NCBI RefSeq assembly: GCF_013370205.1
Contig: NZ_JABWGV010000001.1
Coordinates: 62,001 to 126,000, forward strand
Origin: Qipengyuania atrilutea
GTDB taxonomy: Bacteria > Pseudomonadota > Alphaproteobacteria > Sphingomonadales > Sphingomonadaceae
Length of the DNA stretch: 64,000 nt
Direction of reading: 5' to 3'
Of the stretch, positions 26,512 to 33,120 are shown piece by piece. Numbering within the stretch: the stretch's first letter is position 1; each line of letters begins with the position of its first letter. The notes under the pieces were generated by a model that did no database searches, was not told the DNA's origin, and worked only from the letters and a program-made list of their open reading frames with translations. The position numbers and the translations under genes were made by a program.

Positions 26512-26709
26512 GTGGGGACAATCACGTTCCCGGTCCCGTTTACCTCGCTAAACTACGCGGTCGTTACCGGCGGCGCGGGTGATGGCGGGTTCAACGATCA
26601 AGACAATTATCCGACTTGGAATAAGGGTTCGAAGACGTTGACGCAGGTTAGCTGGCGCAATCCCGATGATGACGTGGCCGAACTCGATTGGATGGCACGC
26701 GGGTGGTAA
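26512..26709 (+). pseudogene. C-terminal fragment of a tail-fibre-like protein
   Basis: 65 codons reading GTITFPVPFTSLNYAVVTGG to NPDDDVAELDWMARGW. A sequence with FxxLNYAVV...DWMARG at the very end is typical of tail-fibre C-termini. The frame has no convincing start beyond a GTG and no upstream fibre body, so it is taken as a remnant. Confidence 0.55.
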
Positions 26710-26727
26710 CTACAAGGACGATTAAAA

Positions 26728-27558
26728 ATGGTTGATGTTCGCACGTTGCCGAAACTCGATCCGGAAGATTACGGTGGGAAGTATATCTTCGCTTGGGATG
26801 GCGTCAGTCCCTACACGAACTACCGCATTTCGCTGAACGAACTCGGCAGCGGCGGATCGGGCGCATCTTCGCTCGCCGATCTTGATGATACAACAATTTC
26901 GCAGCCAGTGGACGGCGAAATCCTGCGCTACAACGGATTGGCTTGGGTCAACGCGCCGGACTCTGGCGGCGGCGGTGGTAGTTCCAACCCTGTCCTGTCC
27001 CCACCGTTGCTGGCCGACTTTCCGGAACCGCTGAATATCGGCTCGGAAACGACGCTAAGTAATTCGGGCGATGGACTGAGTTTCTTCGTCGGCGCGGGCG
27101 GTGTAGGAACCGCTTTGCGATGCCGGTTCAAACCGTATCCTACCCCGCCTTTCTCCGCTGTCTTCAATCTGCGGATAGTCTCAGACTATACTGGCGGTGA
27201 CGGCGTGGGAATGATGATCCGCGATCTCGGTGGGCGGATAATCAAGTTCGGCATTGAGCTGCAGGGAGCCGGTGGTCCTATCATTCAACGCTGGAACAGC
27301 GATACGTCTTTCGGAGGCACCTACGCTGGTGGCACTGGTGGTCAGGGGGGTGAGAACTACTTCCTGAAGTTCACAGACGACGGCACAAACCATCACTTCG
27401 CAGTCGGAGCTTCAAAAGACGGACCGTTCTTTACAATGTTCTCTCAGTCACGCGGCGCTTGGCTTACGAACATCACACAGATCGGCTTCGGCGTGGAAGA
27501 CCAGAACGGCAGCTTTTACAGTATGCTGATCAAGCACTATGCCCAGACAGCGCTGTAA
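26728..27558 (+). CDS. Phage tail-fibre-like / receptor-binding protein
   Basis: 276 aa. N-terminal ~60 residues (YIFAWDGVSPYTNYRISLNE) look like a virion-attachment region with the LADLDDTTISQPVDGEILRY repeat-like motif common in phage fibres. A Gly/Ser linker (SGGGGGSS, ~88-96) leads to a beta-rich, concanavalin-like C-terminal domain (~100-276). It is intact though most other tail genes are gone. The last 29 bp overlap the end of the convergent acyltransferase gene. Confidence 0.7.
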   Translation: MVDVRTLPKLDPEDYGGKYIFAWDGVSPYTNYRISLNELGSGGSGASSLADLDDTTISQPVDGEILRYNGLAWVNAPDSGGGGGSSNPVLSPPLLADFPEPLNIGSETTLSNSGDGLSFFVGAGGVGTALRCRFKPYPTPPFSAVFNLRIVSDYTGGDGVGMMIRDLGGRIIKFGIELQGAGGPIIQRWNSDTSFGGTYAGGTGGQGGENYFLKFTDDGTNHHFAVGASKDGPFFTMFSQSRGAWLTNITQIGFGVEDQNGSFYSMLIKHYAQTAL

Positions 27559-28483
27559 CCGAGGCAGTGGCCCGCACCTGCCTTAATCGCGTCAGCAATG
27601 TCCGCATCGGGCGGTCGTAGTACCGCTCTAGCAGAACCGCGAGAATGACGGTCGCGGGAATGGTCAGCCAGAGCGGCAAGTCCATTCGCACGATAGGATG
27701 GTGGATCGCATAAAGGGCATAGGACGAGCCGCCGATAAAGGCGGCGGCTCTTGCGAAAGGCACTTCGTATCGGACGCCGAGCCAGATGATTGCCGGGAAT
27801 GCGAAGGCGACAATCGCCAGATCGTAGACCGCCATACGGCTTGGCACGATCATGATTATGACCGGCACGGTAATAGCGAGAACCGAAAGCCAACTAACGT
27901 CCCGTGTCGGATGCCGGCGAAAGATGGCGAACAGAGCAACGCCGATGCAGAAAGAAAAGGCGGTGCGCGCAAGGCCGGGGGCGAGGGTATGCCATCCCCA
28001 GCCAAGGTCTGAAGATCCGTGCGATAGGACGCCGACGAGGAAGCCTGCCGCGCCGAAACTTAGCAGCAACAGCCAAGCAGACTTGCCGAACCGATAAAGC
28101 GCAGCGAAGGCCAGACTGGCGACCAGTTCAAACAGCAGCGACCAGAGCGGGATGTTTGCCGGGTAGAGGGCCAGGTCGCCGGTCGGAACGAGCAGCAGGG
28201 TCCATAGCGATCCGCCATTTATAGCTAAGCCGATAGCTGCGCCCGCGATCATCAGCGGGGCTAGGCGGATGAAGCGAACAAGAGCGAATTCGCAGAACGA
28301 TAGGCCTGAATGCAGCTTCTCTAGGTACGCGGCACAGAGTACGAAACCGCTCAGTGAGAAGAAAAGATCAACCGCAAGGTAACCAAGCGGCACAGACCTG
28401 TTCGCATGGTAAAGAACCACGAGGAACGCGGCCACCCCACGCATCGCGTCTAGGGTATAGAACCGAGTTTGCGCGCCCTTCAC
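27530..28483 (-). CDS. Acyltransferase 3 (OafA/YrhL-type) membrane protein
   Basis: 317 aa with about ten transmembrane helices. The N-terminal TLDAMRGVAAFLVVLYHANR (catalytic Arg and His region) and the later FFSLSGFVLCAAYLEKL are the family signature. Such enzymes O-acetylate surface polysaccharides. In prophages they commonly change the host O-antigen and block further infection, which is the likely role beside a fibre gene; this is inference. Transcribed against the phage genes, as expected for a lysogeny-expressed cargo gene. Confidence 0.88.
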   Translation of the reverse strand: MKGAQTRFYTLDAMRGVAAFLVVLYHANRSVPLGYLAVDLFFSLSGFVLCAAYLEKLHSGLSFCEFALVRFIRLAPLMIAGAAIGLAINGGSLWTLLLVPTGDLALYPANIPLWSLLFELVASLAFAALYRFGKSAWLLLLSFGAAGFLVGVLSHGSSDLGWGWHTLAPGLARTAFSFCIGVALFAIFRRHPTRDVSWLSVLAITVPVIIMIVPSRMAVYDLAIVAFAFPAIIWLGVRYEVPFARAAAFIGGSSYALYAIHHPIVRMDLPLWLTIPATVILAVLLERYYDRPMRTLLTRLRQVRATASVTALSGHSA

Positions 28484-28562
28484 GCGGGGGATTCTGCGTC
28501 AATTCCTGACAAATACAAGCGGACAATTCGTCCAGAAACGGAACGGATATGACGGAACGGAT

Positions 28563-28649
28563 ATGACGGCCTTGCTCACCGTGCTTTGCGGCGTGACTGC
28601 GCTCGCAGCTTATATCCTTGGCGGGCTCGCTTGGGATTGGCTTCAATGA
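28563..28649 (+). CDS. 28-aa membrane peptide
   Basis: Encodes MTALLTVLCGVTALAAYILG plus GLAWDWLQ, a single hydrophobic helix with a short tail. The stop overlaps the ATG of the next gene (ATGA), as in the other genes of this cassette, supporting translation. Perhaps a small holin-associated peptide; no family known to me. Confidence 0.5.
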   Translation: MTALLTVLCGVTALAAYILGGLAWDWLQ

Positions 28650-29059
28650 GCCTCGGTGCCGCTATCGCCGTCACATTCCGGATCATGATGATCCTCCTAG
28701 CCTGTGCGATGGTCATTGGCTGGTGGGAGAAGTTCCTCGCCGTGCTCCTGCGCAGGCCGGGATGGAAAGGTCACCTGTCCAGCTTCGTGGTGACCGTCAT
28801 CGCGCTCGGCTGCGCCATCGGATCGAGCGTCAATATGTTTCCTGACGCGGGCTGGCACATCAACGAGAACCTGCGTCTGTTCGTTCTCAATATCGCAATG
28901 GCGATGATCATCTGCGGCCTACTGACGTCCGTCTATCGCCGCGCACTTCGCGCCGGACCTGAAGCGGCTCGTGCGGCCTTCCTGTCCGGTCTGCTGCTCA
29001 TCTTTCCTGCGTCGGGCTTCGTTGCCCTTCTCACAATTTACGGCGGAGCGAATGGGTGA
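28646..29059 (+). CDS. Phage membrane protein, probable lysis-cassette member
   Basis: 137 aa starting at the ATG in the preceding stop. Four hydrophobic helices (for example MMILLACAMVIGWWEKFLAV and FLSGLLLIFPASGFVALLTI). Its location just before holin-like and endolysin genes suggests a role in host lysis or membrane regulation. No family recognised. Confidence 0.65.
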   Translation: MSLGAAIAVTFRIMMILLACAMVIGWWEKFLAVLLRRPGWKGHLSSFVVTVIALGCAIGSSVNMFPDAGWHINENLRLFVLNIAMAMIICGLLTSVYRRALRAGPEAARAAFLSGLLLIFPASGFVALLTIYGGANG

Positions 29060-29511
29060 TCTGGCTAAGAGAAGTGCCCGTCCGCTGGTGGGCCGTCATG
29101 GTCGGCATCGCGTTCGGGTCGATGGCGCTCATCACTATCAATGGACCGAAGGAAGGGTACGGCAAGGCGGTCTTTACAGCTGCCGGTATCGCGCCGCTGC
29201 TGTGCGTAGTCGCCGGAGCGATGCTGCCATCAGAAACATCGCTTGAAATTGCCGCGCTCATCGGCGGGCTGACCGCGCTGGGCGGGACCGCTCTGGTTCT
29301 GGCGCTGGCGAAGCGGATGCCGGTGATCGTGAGTGCGGCGATCGGCGCTGCCGCCCGCAGCTATCTCGAAGTCGAGACGAAAGACAACGGCAAGCAGAGC
29401 ATTACGCGGATCGACGAGAAAGGTCTGCCGGAGCCGGACAAGAGGCTGGATGCGCTCGCGCACAAGCTGGACGGCGAGAACGAGCCGAAGGAGCAAGATG
29501 ATGGACCGTAA
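29056..29511 (+). CDS. Holin-like membrane protein
   Basis: 151 aa from a GTG overlapping the previous stop. Three hydrophobic segments in residues ~10-105 are followed by a charged hydrophilic tail rich in Asp/Lys/Glu, the usual layout of class I-like holins, which form the inner-membrane lesions that release endolysin. It immediately precedes, and overlaps by 11 bp, the muramidase gene. Holin function is inferred from topology and position. Confidence 0.6.
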   Translation: MIWLREVPVRWWAVMVGIAFGSMALITINGPKEGYGKAVFTAAGIAPLLCVVAGAMLPSETSLEIAALIGGLTALGGTALVLALAKRMPVIVSAAIGAAARSYLEVETKDNGKQSITRIDEKGLPEPDKRLDALAHKLDGENEPKEQDDGP

Positions 29512-30184
29512 GCGCATCTTCGATCTGGTCGATGCCGAGGCACCTGGCATCTGGAACATACCCGGCTCGGTGCTGATCTTCGACGGTCTGCTCGATCTCG
29601 CCGGATCGGTGCTGCCGGACAAGGCGAAGCCTGCACCCGCTAAGGGTGAAGGCGCTGCGGACGGCGATGCGTTCGGCTCCGCACTTGCCGTCATTCTTCG
29701 CCACGAAGGCGGGTACGTAAACGATCCGGATGACGCAGGTGGGCGTACCAACCTCGGCGTGACGCAGCGCGTCTGGGAGAAGTTCGTGGGGCGCAAGGTC
29801 GGCGAAACCGAGATGCGCGCCCTTACGCCGGAGATGGTCGAGCCGCTTTACGAGCGGCACTACTGGGAGGCGAGCGGGGCCGATCTGCTCCCTTTGGGAC
29901 TGGGGCTATGCGTATTCGATTTCGCGGTGAACGCGGGACCGGCGCGGGCAGTGGCCTTTCTGCAGGAAGTGGTCGGCGCAACACCGGACGGACGGTTCGG
30001 GCCGCAGACGCTGGCCGAAGTGCTGAAGGACGTGCAGGACGTCGGCGAACCGACAGTGATCGCGCTCTACCAGAAGGCACGCGAAGGGTACTACCGGACG
30101 CGCAAGATGTTCTGGAAGTACGGCAAGGGCTGGCTCCGCCGCAACGCCGAGACAACCGAAGCTGCGCTGGCGCTCGCGAAATGA
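29501..30184 (+). CDS. GH108-type phage endolysin (N-acetylmuramidase)
   Basis: 227 aa; the ATG at 29501 is preferred because AAGGAG ends 7 bases upstream (another ATG is at 29498). Residues ~65-130 hold the GH108 signature ILRHEGGYVNDPDDAGGRTN with LGVTQ (catalytic Glu in RHEGG). The C-terminal part (GATPDGRFGPQTLAEVLKD) is the predicted peptidoglycan-binding region of the same family. No signal peptide is evident, so it depends on the holin. The enzyme cuts the glycan backbone at the end of infection. Confidence 0.92.
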   Translation: MDRKRIFDLVDAEAPGIWNIPGSVLIFDGLLDLAGSVLPDKAKPAPAKGEGAADGDAFGSALAVILRHEGGYVNDPDDAGGRTNLGVTQRVWEKFVGRKVGETEMRALTPEMVEPLYERHYWEASGADLLPLGLGLCVFDFAVNAGPARAVAFLQEVVGATPDGRFGPQTLAEVLKDVQDVGEPTVIALYQKAREGYYRTRKMFWKYGKGWLRRNAETTEAALALAK

Positions 30185-30480
30185 ACGAGAGCCGCATCTC
30201 GCCGTGGGTGCGCCCGCTGCTCCTGATTTTCGTCGGTCTCATCACTGGCGGCGTGGCGCTGCTCTCCGGTGCGATCAATGTCGTCTTCCCCGGTACCGGA
30301 GTGCGCTTCGGCATGACCGTGATGCAGGTGCTGCAATCCGTGCCCGAAAGCTGGGTCGGCCTGCTGGAAGTGATGTTCGTCACCTACGCGATCGCCAAGA
30401 CTGGCGAGCGCGGCGTCCAAGCCTATTCGAGCGCGAAATACGATCCGCCCATGCGGCCAGATGGAGACTCCCATGTTTGA
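30181..30480 (+). CDS. Small phage membrane protein (holin-like)
   Basis: 99 aa from the ATG overlapping the endolysin stop. Two hydrophobic helices (VRPLLLIFVGLITGGVALLS; SWVGLLEVMFVTYAIAK) then a short hydrophilic tail. The position suggests a second holin or antiholin. The topology resembles the short holin family of alphaproteobacterial phages ending with a polar tail. Confidence 0.65.
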   Translation: MNESRISPWVRPLLLIFVGLITGGVALLSGAINVVFPGTGVRFGMTVMQVLQSVPESWVGLLEVMFVTYAIAKTGERGVQAYSSAKYDPPMRPDGDSHV

Positions 30481-30745
30481 CCGGCTGTTGCGCGCTTTCG
30501 CTTGGCGCACCGTTCCCATGCCCGCCAGCATCTGGCGATATCAAGAAAACACGCGCACCGGGCAGCGCCGCGCGATCCGAACCAGTCGAAGCTTCCAGCC
30601 TGCGAACTTTGGATGGCTGGGCGGCGGTGTCGGTGATGGCCTCATAATCGATGATATTTACGGCGGTCGGGCAACTGTCCCGCACGGCTGGACTATGCCG
30701 CCTCCGCCTTCGGGTGGAAGCGGCGTCATGCGACCGAATAGATAG
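30473..30745 (+). CDS. Hypothetical phage protein
   Basis: 90 aa starting at the ATG at 30473, overlapping the previous stop. Basic N-terminal half (DRLLRAFAWRTVPMPASIWR), glycine/proline-rich C-terminal half. No recognised domain. It is kept because of the shared start-stop overlap and continuity with the lysis genes. Confidence 0.5.
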   Translation: MFDRLLRAFAWRTVPMPASIWRYQENTRTGQRRAIRTSRSFQPANFGWLGGGVGDGLIIDDIYGGRATVPHGWTMPPPPSGGSGVMRPNR

Positions 30746-30754
30746 GAGGACACG

Positions 30755-30889
30755 ATGCACCAGCCAGTTGAACGGAAAGACGTCTTCAAGCGCGGTTACG
30801 TATTTCGGAGCGCTGTCACCGGACGATATGTGACGCGCGCCTATGCGCTGCTGTTCCCCGACAAGACCATGAAGCAGCGCGTCCGATGA
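30755..30889 (+). CDS. 44-aa basic phage protein
   Basis: Encodes MHQPVERKDVFKRGYVFRSA and TGRYVTRAYALLFPDKTMKQ. A strong ribosome site (GGAGGA, 6 bases before the ATG) and a 4-bp ATGA overlap with the spanin gene mark it as real. The sequence resembles the small 'multidrug transporter'-misnamed phage family with a Y-V-T-R-x-Y core, found beside lysis genes; function unknown. Confidence 0.65.
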   Translation: MHQPVERKDVFKRGYVFRSAVTGRYVTRAYALLFPDKTMKQRVR

Positions 30890-31230
30890 TCAGGCGGGCA
30901 GTCGCGCTCGTCGCCGGGCACTGGCAGATCGCAGTCGGCATCGCCGCACTGCTGATCGCCACGCATCTGCTCGCTTACTGCGGGGGGCGATCGGACGGCA
31001 CGAACAACGTACTGGCGGAGCAGCGCGAAGCCGAGATCGATCGCCAGCGCCAGACCCGCGAGGCGGACGAAAACGCAGACTCTACCCGTACGCTCGACCA
31101 GCAGGAGAATACCGACAATGCACAAGAACGCACCGACGCGATCAATGATGGCGGTCGCATTGGCCTTAACTGCCTGCGCCTGCGAAAGCATTATCGAGAA
31201 GCCGATTTACCCGCCGCGTGCAGACGTTGA
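30886..31230 (+). CDS. Rz-like inner-membrane spanin subunit
   Basis: 114 aa. One N-terminal transmembrane helix (WQIAVGIAALLIATHLLAYC) followed by a long charged coiled coil (AEQREAEIDRQRQTREADEN) reaching to the C-terminus, the i-spanin layout. The gene overlaps the 44-aa gene at its start and contains the start of the Rz1-like gene in another frame. Together with that lipoprotein it would span the periplasm and fuse the two membranes in the last lysis step. Confidence 0.8.
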   Translation: MIRRAVALVAGHWQIAVGIAALLIATHLLAYCGGRSDGTNNVLAEQREAEIDRQRQTREADENADSTRTLDQQENTDNAQERTDAINDGGRIGLNCLRLRKHYREADLPAACRR

Positions 31231-31402
31231 GGCGGTGACCGAGCGCAAGCCGGTTCCGCCGCTGGAGATCGTCGACGATGACGATGTAGCGGCTCAATAC
31301 GATGCCGACGTTGAAAGCTGGGGCGAACGTATCTCAGCAGCCGGCACGCGCCTTTGCCAGTGGTTCAACGATCAGGGGGCGGAGTTCGATTGTCGCGAGT
31401 AA
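31118..31402 (+). CDS. Rz1-like outer-membrane spanin lipoprotein
   Basis: 94 aa in a different frame overlapping the Rz-like gene by 113 bp, the classical Rz/Rz1 arrangement. The N-terminus MHKNAPTRSMMAVALALTAC shows a lipobox (ALTAC). The mature part contains the proline stretch KPIYPPRA seen in many o-spanins. Codon use is consistent with coding in this frame after 31230. Confidence 0.75.
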   Translation: MHKNAPTRSMMAVALALTACACESIIEKPIYPPRADVEAVTERKPVPPLEIVDDDDVAAQYDADVESWGERISAAGTRLCQWFNDQGAEFDCRE

Positions 31403-31486
31403 GCAAGTTATTGTAGGCGATGAACTGGTCGCGATTTCCGCTCTCCAGAACTTGCTTTAGGGTGGTCATCGTGCGATTCTCGCTAC

Positions 31487-31708
31487 ATGGAGCGAGCGAT
31501 GTCAAGGAACGATCATAAACCAGAATCGACCCGCTCTTGGTTGACAGGTCTTGTGGTGATCGTCGCTGTTATCGTTTCCTACATGGGTTTTGCGAGATTG
31601 TCCGTTGAGTGGACGCTTGGCATCGCGAGTTTCGTCTTTTTCGGATTAATATTATTCCTTTGGCGCGCTGGCGTCCGGAAACAAAGGGATGGGCGTCCCA
31701 GGAGGTAA
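31487..31708 (+). CDS. Small two-helix membrane protein
   Basis: 73 aa (a second ATG at 31499 is possible). Two hydrophobic segments (SWLTGLVVIVAVIVSYMGFA; GIASFVFFGLILFLW) with a basic tail. Function unknown; could be a lysogenic-conversion or exclusion protein. Its 3' end overlaps the convergent 302-aa gene by 57 bp. Confidence 0.5.
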   Translation: MERAMSRNDHKPESTRSWLTGLVVIVAVIVSYMGFARLSVEWTLGIASFVFFGLILFLWRAGVRKQRDGRPRR

Positions 31709-32560
31709 GGGGCGCAAAACTTTAGTTACCCGATGGGAGCCGATCACAGGCACCCATCCTTCGTTCGTATATTCCTCGCGATATTTTACCTCCACTTTCA
31801 TCCGAATTCCTTCTGCCAACGTCACTGGCAGGGTCTTGTCGTGAATAGCATCGAGGAAGTGCTGATCCTTCATCAAGGCGCTGAATTCGAGGCCTTCTTT
31901 CGCGAAGCGCCACCTTCGTGGTTCGGGTACCAAAGTGGCTTTGATCAAGACCACATTCCAAGTGTCCGTAATGGTTTGAGATGACGGGTCTACAACCGGA
32001 TCGTCATCGCCGCCCCACAGCCCACTTCGAGAAGCGAATTCGCTTTTCGGTACGGTGTGGACCGTTCCTCCGCCATAAGGTCTGATAATGTCAATTGACC
32101 GATAGGCCGGCTCTTCATGAAGAATGCCGTAAAATTCCATTTCGCGCTTCTGGAGGTCGTTAGATTCTCTGAGCAGCTGATTTTGCTCCTCGAAGACGGC
32201 CATTTGATCGGGCGGCAAACGGGGGTCATCAGAAAAGCGGTTTTCCAACCCGATGCCGATCATCGTACCGCCAATAAGGCCACCGAGCGTAATTGTGGCC
32301 TTACTGACGATTGGGAATTCCGACATCCCCTCAATCAATGTTTCGCCGAAATTCTCGCAAGCCCGCAAAATGAATTTGAATATGTCGCTGCCGTCTTCAA
32401 CGCCGGACAATCCGACTTCCATCTGGCGGCCGGGCGCGACAATCTCGCCTGCTGTCTTCAGAATAGAGACGTAAGCCGACAGTGCCCGGATGACGTTCTC
32501 TGCGTCAGGTGTTTCGCCATCTACGATCTCAAAACGCAGCGTGACGTCAGCTTCGGCCAT
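31652..32560 (-). CDS. Hypothetical 302-aa protein, candidate prophage cargo gene
   Basis: 302 aa with no signal peptide. The N-terminal part is VTLRFEIVDGETPDAENVIR; residues ~80-100 hold a glycine-rich weakly hydrophobic segment (TITLGGLIGGTMIGIGL); the C-terminus has AEGIRMKVEVKYREEYTNEG and SHRVTKVL. I recognise no family. Opposite orientation at the end of the lysis cassette is where phages commonly carry lysogeny-expressed accessory genes, so exclusion or defence is possible but unproven. Confidence 0.65.
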   Translation of the reverse strand: MAEADVTLRFEIVDGETPDAENVIRALSAYVSILKTAGEIVAPGRQMEVGLSGVEDGSDIFKFILRACENFGETLIEGMSEFPIVSKATITLGGLIGGTMIGIGLENRFSDDPRLPPDQMAVFEEQNQLLRESNDLQKREMEFYGILHEEPAYRSIDIIRPYGGGTVHTVPKSEFASRSGLWGGDDDPVVDPSSQTITDTWNVVLIKATLVPEPRRWRFAKEGLEFSALMKDQHFLDAIHDKTLPVTLAEGIRMKVEVKYREEYTNEGWVPVIGSHRVTKVLRPLPPGTPIPLFPDASAPKE

Positions 32561-32654
32561 ATAACCCCCTGATAAGATGCGCGGACGCTATGCCGCACTT
32601 ATCAGAGAGTCAAAGCGGTACGTGACGTTAAAAAATTCCCACGCCGTTAACAGC

Positions 32655-32968
32655 GAAAGCCCACCGTGGGCGATGGGCTTTCTATCAGTTCACCTGCAAT
32701 CCACAGTGGGTCACAGTGCAGGATCGCTGACGTCCATCAACGCGGTGTCCGGCTGATCCGTTCCTAGCCGCGTGTATGCGGCTATGTGCAGAAAGCGAGA
32801 ACCCGCCTTAGGGGGCGGGCTCTCTATCAGCTGATCCTGCGGCCAGAGGGGGTCCTTCTGATGGATCAGCTGGTGCCCGGTAACGTGGCGCCGAACTGAT
32901 ACGTTCCCGCCAGCACACCTGCAATGATGCCCAGAAAGCGAAAGCCCGCCAATGGGAGGCGGGCTTTC
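32655..32968. repeat. Tandem array of three hairpin units, ~143 bp period
   Basis: Hairpins start at 32655, 32797 and 32940. Stems: GAAAGCCCA/TGGGCTTTC (32655-32663, 32674-32682); GAGAaCCCGCC/GGCGGGcTCTC (32797-32807, 32814-32824); GAAAGCCCGCC/GGCGGGCTTTC (32940-32950, 32958-32968). Each is followed by TATCA and preceded by an A/G-rich AGCGA or AGAAAGCG. DNA between copies 1-2 and 2-3 is also related (AACGnGG...CTGATnCGTTCC at 32739 and 32882). A second inverted repeat follows hairpin 1 (CCTGCA/TGCAGG, 32693-32722) and hairpin 2 (CAGCTGATCC/GGATCAGCTG, 32828-32872). This fills the 560-bp gap at 32.56-33.12 kb; no ORF is convincing. Confidence 0.75.
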
Positions 32969-33120
32969 TATCAACAAACTTCGCACCCCAGCGGTCTGCC
33001 GACTGCCGTCAGAGTATCACCGACCGGACCGGCTGACAATCGGCCTCGAACCACTTTCAATACCGCCACCCGCATCAATCCGCGTTCGCGGCGCGATGCT
33101 GCCTGCCTGAAGGAACATAC

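Noticed and set aside
32641-33120. Integron attC sites or a CRISPR array
   Set aside because: The hairpins are spaced about 143 bp apart, the spacers are related to each other, and there is no integron integrase, no RYYYAAC/GTTRRRY ends and no cas gene. A CRISPR would need short identical repeats with unrelated spacers of 30-40 bp.
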